64,000 nt of DNA from Pezizomycotina sp. ARF18. Taxonomy: Eukaryota > Ascomycota. The DNA lies in the NCBI GenBank assembly GCA_002224055.1, contig AZLU01000225.1, positions 1-64,000 of the forward strand, given 5' to 3'. Positions 1 to 11,994 of this stretch are shown one piece after another. A program made the translations under genes and the position numbers. Within the stretch, counting starts at the first letter, position 1, and the number at the start of each line of letters is the position of its first letter. The notes under the pieces are model-generated. The model was not told where the DNA came from. It did not search any database and was given only the letters and a program-made list of their open reading frames with translations.

Positions 1-1983
1 TTTCTTCTTAAATCTAGCCCGAATTACGCCGCATGCTTTACCCGTCTTCGTACACATCTACCTGGGGCTTATAGCTAATGGCATGTCGATGCCGCAAGGA
101 CCTTCTAAAACGTAAATACGGTACTGATCACCGAACTCCTCCACGCCGACGACCTTCGCACATTCGAGTCCTTCCCGATCCGGCCTCATGTGCAGTCAGA
201 CTCCTTAGCGCTGGCTTTACCAAAGAATAGAAGTACAGGAACGCGTTACACACGATGACATACCAGGTCCTCAACGGGTGGATGGAGGAGAACGACAACC
301 ACGCAGGTAGGATGATTATACAAACGTTGAACGATCACCTCGAGATAATACAGGTCCCAACACTCCACTCCCAATCTTAGCCTGATCAACGGACGAATCG
401 GTGCTTGGGGACGACGAAGGCATTCCGGCCACGGCACCGAAAATATCCGAGCGACGAGTGAAAACTCCCCTCCTGAAGCTCGACACTTACGATGGAAAAA
501 GACTTTATCATGGACGTCGAGGAGGACTAATCGCCGAAGACACAAAATCAAGAGGCGACAAGGGAAGCTGAGCTTGGCGCCGGTTCGGGTACGATAAGTT
601 TACTAGATACGTTCAGCAAGGTATCAAAGCGCGAGGAGACGGAGGATTCGCCTATGAGAGAACCCAGTACACTTCCGCCTTATAAAGGGTTGATATTAAG
701 GATACCGTTATGGCTACCAAGGAGCACAGGCAGCGCTTCCGCTTCACAAACCTGTCGGCGGAAGCTAACGCGAGACGGGCATGGAAGGCGCTATCCCCGG
801 CTTATGCGGACCTTTACCTAGCTGCGTCCGTATACGTTCCACAACACCGCCAATACCATGTGCAAACATGACTTTCTCGAAGGACTTTAGCCTAGTAGCT
901 GCGGGATTCACACATCGTACGTCAGGATATGGTCGACGAAAGGCGAACCTCTGAAATCGTTGAATGCTTCCGATAACGAAACGTGACATCGTCCGGACGC
1001 TCATCGGCCACTCCGGTTCCGTCTACGGTCTTTCCATTCGCCCGACAAGCATTGCCTGCTGAGAGTTCCGCAGACGGCTCCGTCAGAGTGGAGCCTCGAC
1101 ACTTACACCGCGCTGGTCGCTTACAAGGGCACAACAACCCTGTTTGGGACGTCGCTTATGGACCCTTTGGCCAGTATTCGCCACAGCTTCGAGAGACAAG
1201 ACGGCGAGGCTCTGGTCGTGTGATCACATCGGACCCCTCCGCATATTCGCTGCGCCATTCCTCCGACGTTGATCGCGTCGCCTGGCATCCTAAACAATAA
1301 TTACCTCTTCACGGCGTCCAACGACAGGACCTTACGCATGTGGACATCTCGTCGGGGAATTCCGTCCGTTTATTCAACGGTCACACGTCGGCATAGATTG
1401 CCTGGAGGTATCACAACGGAGGTACTTGCGTCTGGAGGGAATGACGGTCTCATCCTGATATGGGACATCGCTTCCGGTAGAGGATCAAGTCCCTGCGTGG
1501 GCACGCGAAGCAGTCCCCGTCTACTCGTAACGTGGAGCGTCGACTCGGACATCCTAGTCAGCGGCGGCGCAGATCAGACGATCCGGGTCTGGAATATGGT
1601 CCAAGGCGCCGGAGGCATGAACCAAGCTGGAGCGTCGGCACGGAAATGGTCATCAACGGCATCGGCGGTATTGGGCCGGGCGATAGTACTACAAGGATTG
1701 ACGCGTTGCTGCTGGGGGAAGCGGATCGGGAGCTGCCGGGCAGAAAGGGAAAGGCAAGAAGGATAGAATGCTGTCATCACTAGGTATGTTGTCATTTCAA
1801 GAATCACCATTTCTTCTGAGCACAGCACTAGGACGTTTTGCTGTTCTTGTTTTTCTAGTCCCGAGCATCTCACGGTTTACTACACTAAGAAGACGAACGT
1901 CTCAAGGTCAAATTCACTCCGAAGATTGCGTCATTGCCGGTGGAACTTACCTCCCCTTAAATTCTACCAGAAAGTCTCCTTAA
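1..1983 (+). CDS. TAF5: TFIID/SAGA subunit TAF5, 5' end outside window
   Basis: WD40-repeat scaffold subunit of the general transcription factor TFIID and of SAGA, acting in the nucleus. The first 360 bases read as the TAF5 N-terminal dimerisation domain (PVFVHIYLGLIANGMSM, then GWMEENDNHAG and QTLNDHLEIIQV). A linker with the fungal signature PKISERRVKTPL lies near 440. The beta-propeller runs from about 840 to 1610, with GHNNPVWDVAYGPFGQY, YLFTASNDRTLRMW, SGGNDGLILIWDIASGR and SGGADQTIRVWNM. An intron at 1784-1858 (GTATGT...TTTCTAG) separates the propeller from the C-terminal tail (VYYTKKTNV..., ending IAGGTYLP). The stop is at about 1981-1983. The LisH start of the protein lies left of the window. 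The reading frame shifts many times between motifs that are otherwise almost perfectly conserved, so I read these as sequence errors. Identity is firm; exact boundaries are not. Confidence 0.93.
1784..1858 (+). other. intron in TAF5
   Basis: A GTATGT donor and TTTTTCTAG acceptor flank 75 bases separating the lysine-rich end of the propeller region from the exon that encodes the YYTKKTNV tail. It is a good example of the splice signals used across the window. Confidence 0.75.
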
Positions 1984-3397
1984 TTCTGAATCGGCGTCCT
2001 TTTCTAGCGTGTTGGCTTCCTCCTCATTGAAAATATTTTTTTCAAATAACCAAGCGTCTACTCTACTATAATTACATTCGCATCCCCCATTCTCCACTCT
2101 TCTAATGATTGGACCCTCTCTTGTCACTTTCTAAAAAATAGGCGTTTTTCGTGTATCTTTCTTTCCTTTCTTTTCTTTCCGGGCTATATACAGTTAAGCA
2201 GTTAAGCAGTTAATCTTCGACATCTCCTTTTCACTTAACATTAGTTTTTTCCCTTTCTTTCTAATATTTACCGGGAGTTTATATACGACAATAGGTGGTA
2301 TATTTGTATTATTATAATAATAAAAATATATCTGAGAAGGAACAGTTAGTCTAGCTTTCTCTCACGTAGCAAATAAATCTCGATATACAAAGTAAATTGG
2401 ATAAGATTGACGGAATGAATCCCTGGTAAAGGCAGCGAAAGGAAGATTTTGCTACGCTAAAGGTGATCATGACGTTGTAAAAATGAAATGTAGACTAGGG
2501 ATTAATTTTATAAGCTTGTAAGTTACCAAGGAACTCAGGTTACAATATGAGACCATAAAATAAAGAAGTATGAAGTAGTCCTGAGTGAATTCTAAGAAAC
2601 CCTCAATCACTAAGTTCATAAAGACGCCGAGGACGACGAGTATATACTGAAATAGCTGTGTCTCTCTAAAATACCTATAAATAATAATGGAATTAATTAA
2701 TATTCATACTCTTTTTTTCTAAAAAAAAAAAAACTAAAACTAAAACTATAGCCTACCCGTCTACCCTACATTTACCACCGTGCGAAAGTGATTTGACTCT
2801 AAAAAAATAAAGATGGAAATTGGAATAACATATATGTGTAATATAAAGAGATGAAACGAAGAATTCGAGCTATTAAAGTGTTTATATAATGAAATAAAGA
2901 CGCTCAAGCGATTTTTCCGTCTTTGTTAGTTTAGTATAGAAGCTTGGGAAGAATATATTGCCAGAGCAGGAATGAACGGTAGAAAAGTAAAAAAGGATCT
3001 AATAATAAATATTTTTGTCTTAAACTGGCTGCAATAAAAATTTTAAAGTCTTCGCTTGAATGGAAAAAAATGCAAATATTGTTCCTTTCTCTCTTTTATA
3101 TAAAAACAATACTCGAAGAAAAAAATCTACGTAGAATAAGAGAGACGGATATATAAGTAATAAAAGGGAAAGAGATATCGCAAGGCGTGTGTACAAGGGG
3201 AAATATAAATATCAAGATAATAATGTAACATGCTCAAGTAAACCAAGAAGAAAAAGAATTAAATAAATAGAGGCCTTTGCCAAAGTATCGAAGAAAATGG
3301 ATCGAGATAGTATAAACTAGAAATGGTGAGATTATGTGCCGTTGACATTTTTGGAGACGAAGGTCTGTAACACGGCTTCAATTAGTGACCTGTATAG
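1984..3397. other. convergent intergenic region TAF5 / LOS1
   Basis: A/T-rich sequence between two gene 3' ends, with many AATAAA-like and TATA-like stretches and no open frame that looks coding. It probably holds both 3' UTRs and polyadenylation signals. Confidence 0.6.
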
Positions 3398-6300
3398 TCA
3401 AAAAAGTTGCTTCACGATGTATCTTTTTACCTGGAAGAATTTTCTAAAATTTTTGATGTCCATCGTTTGAAGCGCGTTCAGATACTCTTGCGAGGTTTGT
3501 TGCGGTATATTGATCGAAGGGAAATACGAATCTCTCAGATATCTGTCATGTAGCAAAATTAGCCTAGATCCATCAATACTCTCCATGAGATTTACGCATA
3601 GGGTACCAACGCTATGAAATCAGCTCCCGTTCTCCCGTAGATTGTCTTCTGCAAGCTGGCTATTTCGATCAGAACCAGCTTGGCCTGCGCATCTTGCGCG
3701 TTGAAATTGCTGTGCCCTGGTACGCTCCAGCAGGCGGCGGAGAACCTCTCCATCATGAACCTGTCGAAGCCGGGAAGCTTCTCCGAATGTTCGCCGTTCG
3801 GCTGCGGCGCTGCTGAGGGCTTCTTTTTGATTTGGTTGCGGCGCCGGGGCAATAATGGTAGAAGGATTTTCCGGTCCGCCCCAGACCTGAGACATTTTGA
3901 TCAAGAGTGAGAAACGCAAGTCTCCCGAAGCGGCGTCGGATACATCCTTTGCGAAGTATTCTATCGTCTGAAGGAAATCTTCAAAGTTTCCTTGGTTCAC
4001 TGCCATAACTTTTAATTAGCTCGCATGAAATAAAATGGGGATATTTTAGGTCAACTTACGTTCACTGACGAACACGTGGCCTAGGTTATTATTGATCACA
4101 ACGAAGAAGAAGTTGAGGTACTCCTTTCGAAGCTCCAAGGTTTGTAGTTCATCATCCGTCCCTGTAGTCGCATGCTAAGAACCCTGAATACTCTCCCTAA
4201 GAGTGGCGATAATAATCTGTTCAAGTAGTCAAAGATATCACTCTGCTCGACAGTTAACAAGGGGGTTCTGTTTAAAATATTTTTCACAAATCCTCGCATA
4301 GATAGCTTTTTGGACGATGTACCTTGAAGCCGTGAATAAGTTGATCTAGTAATCTCAGGACACCGACATTTCCTCCTTCGTGGAGCTATCCGCCAATAGC
4401 CCTTCTATCCATCGCGGAATAAGCGGTAGTATGCGTGTCCCCAGAACACCAACAAGTCTCGAAAATGCGAAGCTACACGATTCCCTGATAACTTGGTAGT
4501 CGCGCAGGTTTTCCAGCGTTGTTACTATCGCCTCGGCTGCCGCGTAAAGTCGTCGCTCACGAGCTTAACAACCTCAGAATTTGTAAACATGCGATTACCG
4601 TCTGATAAACCTTTGCTAAGCGTTCCCATCGCCATAATGTCGTGATGAATCTGAAGGACGCCTGCGCATTGGAGGATTTCGCAGGCCCCAGTGGTTCTCC
4701 ATGTCGCGGAATATAGGTGTTAAAACAGTATGTACGAATGCTCTTTGTTTATCCGGCTCAACAGAAGTGGAGGAAGACAATGCCCCAACTGCTTCAAAGA
4801 GATGCAGTTGACTCTCGAACGTTGCATCGGTCTTGCCGTCGTTGATGACATGTCATCATCATCGTCGCCACCTTCGCTGCCAACGTCCGCTTTTATTACG
4901 AGAAGATCTGATATCGCGCCGAGAACAGTCTCGGCATAAGTTCCAATATCGTTGCGTAATATTTTGATAAACCGCTGGAAGAGATACCACGACCTCCTCC
5001 GAACCTTAACGTGCGTATCATGAACACTTTGGACGAATGCCTCTAACGCCGGAACAATATATTCCTTCCTATGTTCGAAGAAGGATGCGTACCGCACTGA
5101 GATTTCCATGAAGAGCAGCTTAATCGCGGGATGTTGATATGTAGATAGACCTACTCATTGCAGCAAGACGAGAAGACAAGCCCATTGTTAAAAACAAATT
5201 GCCGTCTAGTGTTTAATACGAATATCGCAAGAATTGAACACTTACCGGAATCCATCATTTTCGACATCATTCCAACGAGGATTTCGGCTGATGGGCCATT
5301 TGGCGTATGATTCTGATATATACCACCAGCTTTGGCTGCCACCTCGCCGAACTGGAACATTTCGTACAGCGCCAGGTCAAGATCTCGCCAGTCAGCGGAG
5401 CCTTGCTGCAATCTTTGGAAAATATCGGCAACCAAGCGTGATAACCCTTCCCTGTACAGATTTTCGTCGATTATAGCCACGGCATCTTGCAAAATTCTTA
5501 AGCTTTTTTCTCAATTCCAAAAACTCCGCTTCGTCCGTCTGATCGTCCTCCTCGCCCAGGACGACGTCTCGTCATATTTCATTTTCATGACTATTGCATC
5601 CAGGGCAGGCTGCAGCATGGCTTGGTGAGACGGCTGTATCGTGCCGGTGTTCTTTTTTCTTTTTTGAGATAAGTAAGCAAGTCGGACAGCGATGGTAGAA
5701 CGGCCACCGATACTTCGTCGTATTCGTCGGAAAAGAAGCGCAACATGATTGGTAGCCATTGGTAAGCAGATTTTCTGTCCTCTCTCTATCGTGATCTGAA
5801 AGACTATTTGGATCCTTTATCGTAGCTTCGTTAGTCTGGCATGTTAAAGGTGCTTCAATTATAGCGGTATATGGTCATGAGACAGGGGTGCTTTTTGAAG
5901 GCGATAATTTGCCCATATCTCAAATAAAAAATAACTTTGACAGCCTGATAGGACCACTCACAGTATCAAGAATCTAACCAAATCTGCGTAAACAGTATTG
6001 ACGAGCTTTGCCACCGCTTCAGCCAGCTCGGGTCGTAGTTCTCTTTATTTTGAAGACCCGGTAGTACACCAGCTGCGAGACCATTTCCGTAAGGTTCAGA
6101 AATAAAATCAAAGACAGCTTGTCTTCGCCTTTCATCTTCTTGCGACGATCTCCGCGAGCGTTTCTATCGCAGCATAGCGTATCCTGACGCCGCTCTGCAC
6201 TCCTTCGCCTGCTAGGAACTGGAATAAAAGCCCAAGAAAATCTTGGTTGACTACCAGCGAGATATCGATCCAGCTAACCCATCTGGCGATGACCTTCAAG

Positions 6301-7223
6301 GTCATCTCGATAACGTCGTCGTTGACGCCTCTCCACTGGTTTAGTATCTCCTGCCAGGATGCTACCAGCTTCCTTACATCTTGGTCTCGTATGAAGTCCT
6401 TGATCGCAGCGTTTCGTTTCTGCTCTTCCGTCGTTCGTGCTAGAAGAACGTCGGCGATTTCGTCGTGGATGCTGACCAGCATTCTCAGAACAACACAAAC
6501 ACCAGCCAAGCTATCCCGCGGCACTGGCCGTTGACGTCTTGCGACGACGACGTCAGCGTTAACAATTCGTCGAAAAAGTTCGTCCACGAGCTCGTGTAGG
6601 ATATGATGAAAAGGTACGTCACGGTCTGGGATAGCTTGTTCTGTATTGCAGCGTTATCTGCGCTGCTGCCGCCGTTCCGGTACTCTTGCCGTACGTAGTC
6701 CATGAGGGAGGATCGAATGTACGTGAGTGTTGCTCGTTGAGCTGAAAATACCGATTTTGTATCGCGGAGTTGACATTGTCTAGTGCGAATAGTCGGACGA
6801 CTTCTGATGGCTTCGGCTGGCGTGTGAAAAGTGGCAGGCAGACTTGCCAACCTTCCGGCGACTCTTTAATCCGCTGGAGAAACTCCATAGCCTAAAAACA
6901 AAAGAAAAAAAAATTTTTTTTCTTCCGTAAGCTTGCACACTACTATATAGGCCAATAGGAAGAGATAGCAATAAGGGTGAATAGCCGAAAATATAGTCGT
7001 TTGACGTATGCAGATAGCTATCTTACCTGGTGCTTGAGCTCCTGGCCATTAGCGGTAGGGTTGAAGACGATATCCACGGCTTTTTCAATCTTTTCATTGT
7101 CATTTCTAATCAGCAAGGTAGTTTCAGATGTAGTGATATTGTACTTTCTCTCGTCTTATCTGTTGCCCTTCAATTGCCAGTACAGAACGGCGTTGGGTGA
7201 AAAAACGAACCTGCTCATCCATG
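3398..7223 (-). CDS. LOS1: exportin-T, tRNA nuclear export receptor (Los1 family)
   Basis: Karyopherin of the importin-beta/exportin family that carries mature tRNA from nucleus to cytoplasm with Ran-GTP. The ATG at 7223 starts MDEQ. After an intron (about 7211-7106) the protein resumes [20 protein letters not shown], and a second intron occupies 7026-6892 (GTAAGA...TTTTTAG). Then come [20 protein letters not shown] and [20 protein letters not shown], followed by [20 protein letters not shown] and the exportin-T signature [18 protein letters not shown] with [14 protein letters not shown]. The middle reads [20 protein letters not shown] (near 5105). The C-terminus has [40 protein letters not shown] and [19 protein letters not shown], with a stop at 3398. 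About 1,050 codons fits the family. I first considered CRM1, but the C-terminal motifs are those of fungal Los1. At least two further introns are likely (near 4018-4061 and 5110-5240). Multiple indel frameshifts are present. Confidence 0.9.
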
Positions 7224-8944
7224 GTGGGCGGTGAAGTAACCAAAAAGTCCTAATGGATCGTCGTCTCCAGCAGAGTGGTGTTCTCTCTCTCTTTTGTTTA
7301 TGCTATTTGAGCGGCCCTGCTTTTCTTTTTTTCTTTCTTTTTCTTTTTTAGCCTCAAAAGGTAGCTTTATATAAATCGGGCTGTCTGGCCCGTAGAGCTA
7401 GACGAGATAGGAACGATTGAGCAAATCTTGCTTTGCTATCTGCTGTCGGGCAACCTGGAACATGTAAGAGATGTTTTTCTCACGCTTGTAATTTGGAGGA
7501 ACGCTGGAGCTTATGAGGGTGAGATAGAGGTGACGATGGGTGGTTGACGGTTTTTACAGTAAAAAGAAAAAATCTTTATTTGGTAAAGTGAGGAGTGAGA
7601 AGGAAGTATACTTAAAGGAAGTTTTTGGGAGTTTGTTGGCTGTTCTTTTGTGGTGTGAAAGATGTCACAAGACTTTTGCAATAGGCGAAAAAAAAAAAAA
7701 AAAAAAAAAGACAGACAGACAGACGAACAGAGTGCCGTTTTTCTAGCTTTGCGACGTAAATACTACTAGCACTTGTTCTTGGTAGCGCTCCGGGAAACCT
7801 GAGACTCACTTTTTTGTTGCTTAACAAGTCATCAATTCTCCCATATAATAATTACACGGTTTTGCTTTCTCTGTCGATTTAATTTATTTAAAATAGTATT
7901 TGCGAATTTGTTACGGGTTTTCCTGTTCAAAAAGTAGGTGACTCGTGGACGACGATTATAGGAGGCGAAAGGGTTCGATCGAGTTTCAAATATTGGGCGC
8001 GACGAGATGAGAAAAAGAGGGAAGAAAGGCAAAGAAATAAGAAGGATTTTTGTATGATACTTATTTCTACTAATTTACTTCTACTTATCTTCTCGTTTCC
8101 TTTTCTTCCTTTTTTAATGCGTTCTTTTTTTTTTTTTTTTTTTTTTTGGATACTCGTACTATCTATAATGCCTATTTTATTATTATTATTAAATATTTTT
8201 GCGGCCGTTATTTTGTGTGCATTATAAAGCTGTCTGCTCCCTTCCCTTTTCTTTTCTTTTTCTTTTCTTGCTAGGGTGCGGGCATTTGATAGCGCAATGG
8301 ATGGATGTGTGCTTCCTTTTTTTTTTTTTTTTTTTTTTTTTTTTCATAATGTCTTCCACCCCCCACGGAAGCTCTTTCCCTTTTGCTCGTTGTGCCTCTT
8401 CCATATGTGGAGCGATTCGATAGCAGGTAGTGAGTGATATGGAACCCTTGGATAATTTTTGCTACTGAAGCTGTTGCTGTTGAATAGCTCCGAGTAGTTC
8501 TCCGTTCGTCAGGACGACTTTCCAGATGATCATCGTCAAAGGATTTTTTATTCTACATTATCAAAGTATAATTGGAAGTGAAGAAATGTACAAAAACGAT
8601 TACCGGCGACTTCTTGAAGCATATATAAAAAAAGGGAAAAAAAATGAAGAAGGAAGGAAAGAATTCTCAAGTCACAGGGTAAATTAGAGAATAAAAGCTT
8701 TCCTTCATTTGGCTAATTATGGGGGAATCAAGGGAACAGCTAAGGTAAAGGCTTGGACTTAATTCAAAGACACGGGCTTCTGCTTTACGGCAAAGGATTA
8801 GTGAACCCCGAACCAACTGAGGGAAGTAAAGGCTATGAAACTGCGAAAACGTTGTAGACGTTAAGCGTAGCATGGACACTTCAATCGTCATTATCGGCCA
8901 CGCCCCCTCATGGGCTTGCTGCGAAGGAGATGATGAAGGTTCTG
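7224..8944. other. LOS1 upstream region and space before VPS5 3' end
   Basis: About 1.7 kb without a supported gene. It contains a 22-base A tract near 7688, T tracts at 8124-8147 and 8317-8344, and C/T-rich stretches. LOS1's promoter should lie just right of 7223. Reading frames here are low-complexity lysine or phenylalanine runs produced by the homopolymers. A frame at 8667-8891 (-) could be an extension of VPS5 and is discussed there. Confidence 0.5.
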
Positions 8945-11093
8945 CTACGCTGGCTTGCGGAGCCGGAGCGGGTTTAATTGGTTGCTGTTGATGCTGCTGC
9001 TGTTGGTGCAGCTGCTGCTGCTGTGTGCCTCTTCCTCATCGGCGATCTCGCGATCCAATTGCAATAGTAGGTCTCCCATATTTCGATGAGCTGCGGGGGA
9101 AAAAATTAGCCTGGTATTTCATGCAAGGTTTTCTACTTAGGATAATCGTCTAAGGCGAAACTTTACCTCTTTCTGTGCTTCGACGGCGCTCTCTAGGAAC
9201 GTCTCCACGCCGCTCTTAAAGTCCTCAACCTTTTCCTTCTCAAATCGATCCAGCTCGTTTCTCATCAACCTCCCCATTTCCTCGAACAGAAGTCTTGCCT
9301 GGTGGAACTTCCTTTCCGACTCGGTCACTTCCACGTTCATCTGGTTCAGCCGGTCCTGTTGAGTTTTTCCTTGTCTCTGAAGCTTCTCATAGGTCGTTTT
9401 TCTCTTTATCAGGTCTGATTCCGCCGTATGCCACGAATGGAAAGCCTTCTGGCGCTGCTGGAAAGCTAGCTTAATAGAACCAATGAGCCGAATGTACTCG
9501 TCTATCGTTATGCCTAGTGTGAGCATATCCTGCTGAGATTGTCGCTCGTGAAGCTCTTTGATACGAATTTGAAGGTCGGCCAGCGATTCAAGCGGGGATG
9601 ATAGAGAATTGCTAAACTCGACTGTAGACAGAGCATGAGTGAATTTCCAAAATTCGTTCGCGGCTTCCGCTAGATCTTTCCGCTGCTTCACAACAACTTC
9701 GATGGATTTCATTAGATTCTTCAGCTGAGCTTCAAGCGCATCCAGGTAAGCTTTGCGATCCAAGAAGAACTATCAAGGTTGAGTTAGTCCTTCAAGGTCA
9801 ATAGTATCATATCCTAAATATTTAAGGTAGCTTTACGTCATCTGTTTCGACAAACTTGCCGCCGATTCCTCCGCCGAATGCTCCTCCGATCGAGCTGAAT
9901 AATCCTTGGTTTTCTGGAATAGCTGCTTCTTTTTGCTTGTGCTTGACGTCGACGTTGAAAGATTCAGATTCCAGGAATATCTTCAAATCAGCATCATTCT
10001 GAAGTATCGGATGCTGCGCGATCTTATTCATCATTCTTTCTAGGGCGGCTCTCCTTGATTCGACGAAGGATTGGTCGAACCTTCCACGGCCTGTTTCTCC
10101 GAGGCGGTGGCACAATAACACCGGGATTATTAACGATTAGAGCGTTGTAAAGCCACAGGAAGTCCCTGTATCTCCGCGTGACCGCAATTCAGATTCTCTG
10201 TATGCTTTAGAAGACGTCTGATTCGATTATATAACCCTTAGCAAAATTATCCTATATCATAGCAAAGCTTATATTAGGGTTCGTGTCAGGGATATACCTT
10301 TGTGCTCACTAGATAGACTATGTGCGCGAAGTAATATCTCCAACTTTGTGCGGGTCACCGACGGTAATTTCAAAGGACGGTTTCGCAGCTTGCTCGATGG
10401 CATGCTTGGCGGTAAGCTTCGGACAGGGGATGTGGCGGACGGTGCGCTCACTGGCGGAGGCTGTCTCGCTCTCTTGCCCTGGAAGCTATCATCGTCATCG
10501 TCGTTGTCATCCAGGGATACAGAATCCATTACGTCGCTGCGTATCGACGGCCGTGAAGAGGCAGAGACCGTTCTACTAACCCGAAGGGTTTCCTTGGTGG
10601 GTGGCTGCGGTGGCTGCTCAGTTTGGCTAGAGGTAAGGTCCGAAGTGAAGCTCGCTCCAGTATCATCTCCGAGGGTCCGAGAGGTCCGAGGGACTCGTCA
10701 ACAGCTTCGAACTTTGCGACAGTCCCGCCGCCGCGCCTACTGGGGCCTCTTTTGAAAGGCCAGGGTTCGCACGTGCTGCTGGCTTCTGCGTTGTAGTATT
10801 TTTCGAAGATGCTGAGGATTCCTCGGTGGTAGCAGTTTGGGCTTAAATGTAGTCCACGATAATATCTGGTCAGCGCACTAGGCTCAAGAAACCCCCCCAA
10901 AAATCCGCACACGTACCCGGATGTCTAAGCTCGGGTGCGTGAGGAGAGCAGCTGTGATTCTCATTCACCGGTTGAACTTACCCGCTTGCGCAAACGCCGG
11001 AGCGTCCTCCGGAAGTGAGGATACTACCGGACGCGTAGTACTCGATGGAGCGTCATCCCACGGAGAAGACCCGCTGTCAAGGTCCAAACCATC
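8945..11093 (-). CDS. VPS5: sorting nexin Vps5, retromer SNX-BAR subunit
   Basis: Endosomal sorting nexin that pairs with Vps17 in retromer to tubulate membranes and recycle cargo to the Golgi. The N-terminus is acidic and serine-rich (LDLDSGSSPWDDAPSS near 11090), with an intron at 10981-10925. A basic linker reads PSSKLRNRPLKLPSVTRTK. The PX domain is at about 10270-10020 (YRDFLWLYNAL, then RFDQSFVESRRAALERMMNK). The BAR domain is at 9770-9160 (ITIDEYIRLIGSIKLAFQQR, FEEMGRLMRNELDRFEKEKV, FKSGVETFLESAVEAQKE). An intron at 9166-9091 joins QKE to LIEIWETY. After LQLDREIADEEEA one frame gives a serine/asparagine-rich tail ending at 8945. Shifting one base gives a glutamine-rich tail (QQQQLHQQQQHQQQPIK) that could run to 8667. 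The true C-terminus cannot be decided here. The start is placed near 11093, where the ATG and the coding frame are one base out of register. Confidence 0.92.
9091..9166 (-). other. intron near the VPS5 3' end
   Basis: On the minus strand a GTAAAG donor follows the codons for AQKE, and a CAG acceptor precedes LIEIWETY, the conserved end of the BAR domain. Removing 76 bases restores the family sequence exactly at this joint. Confidence 0.8.
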
Positions 11094-11994
11094 TAACCTC
11101 TGTTAACGTCCGATGTCATCCTTTTTTTTTTTTTTTCAGGGTCGTAGATAGAGCTTCCTGCAGAAAGCTAGAGCGGTCGCTGTCTGGTGTTAGATGAAGT
11201 CTTTTGCGTAAGAAACCGTTGCGCAAGCCTTTCCTTTTGTCTTTTGCTCTTCTTGTCACGAGCACGAGCGCAAGGATGGGGGGGGAAGGTGTACGGAATA
11301 AGAAAGGAAAGAAAAAGGTTGAGGCTTGTGAAGAAAATAAGTGAGTGGTACGTATAGAGTAAACTTGGCGTGGGGATGAGACAGCAGCCAGCAGCCAGCA
11401 GCAGCAGAAAAGATAGAAGGGAAACCTCCGACGTCAAAGTGCGCCCAATTAATAAGAAAAAAAAAAAAAAAAAAAAAAAACCGGCAACCAAAAAACCAAC
11501 TCCCCAAAGACTTTTCCAAGCCCTTTTTTTATCTTCCCACCTTATCTACTTCACTTACTATCTTTAACTTCAACTCTTACCAAAATATATCTTCTTCTTA
11601 TTCTTCTCAGAATATCAAATAAATATCATTTTCTTTCCCCTTGATCATTTCAATCATTTCATCGCGCAAGGAAGTTGTTAAAAAAAAAAAAAAAAAAAAA
11701 GAATTCATATTAACTAAAAAAAAATTGCAATGTCTCGTTTCACGTTGATGCTTCTTCTGGCGTAGAGCTGTTTACATAGGCCGGTATACATGTCGCGGTC
11801 TTATCGCTGAACAAGCGGAATCTTTCGGTACAGTAAACTTCTAGAGTAAGGCCAGGTTAAGGACTGTCGAACGGTGTCAAGATTAATCATACAATGCGAC
11901 CAGGAGCCTAAAATACCTAATATACAAATAAATGGAGAATGCTAGTATACAACAGGGAATATAATACATATTTGTACAAACAGGAAGATTCCAA
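11094..11994. other. VPS5 upstream region
   Basis: Contains a T tract at about 11119-11134, a short CAGCAGC-rich repeat near 11386-11410, A tracts at 11457-11480 and 11681-11700, and pyrimidine-rich DNA near 11540-11640. No supported gene. It likely includes the VPS5 promoter on the left and the 3' UTR of the next F-box gene on the right. Confidence 0.5.

Noticed and set aside
246-1873. Minus-strand frames antisense to TAF5
   Set aside because: They lie opposite well-conserved TAF5 motifs and have no similarity of their own.
3398-7223. Calling the exportin gene CRM1/Xpo1
   Set aside because: The C-terminal motifs ([39 protein letters not shown]) and the [13 protein letters not shown] segment are those of exportin-T/Los1, not of CRM1.
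7540-8423. Lysine-rich and phenylalanine-rich frames
   Set aside because: They are produced by A and T homopolymers and contain no conserved sequence.
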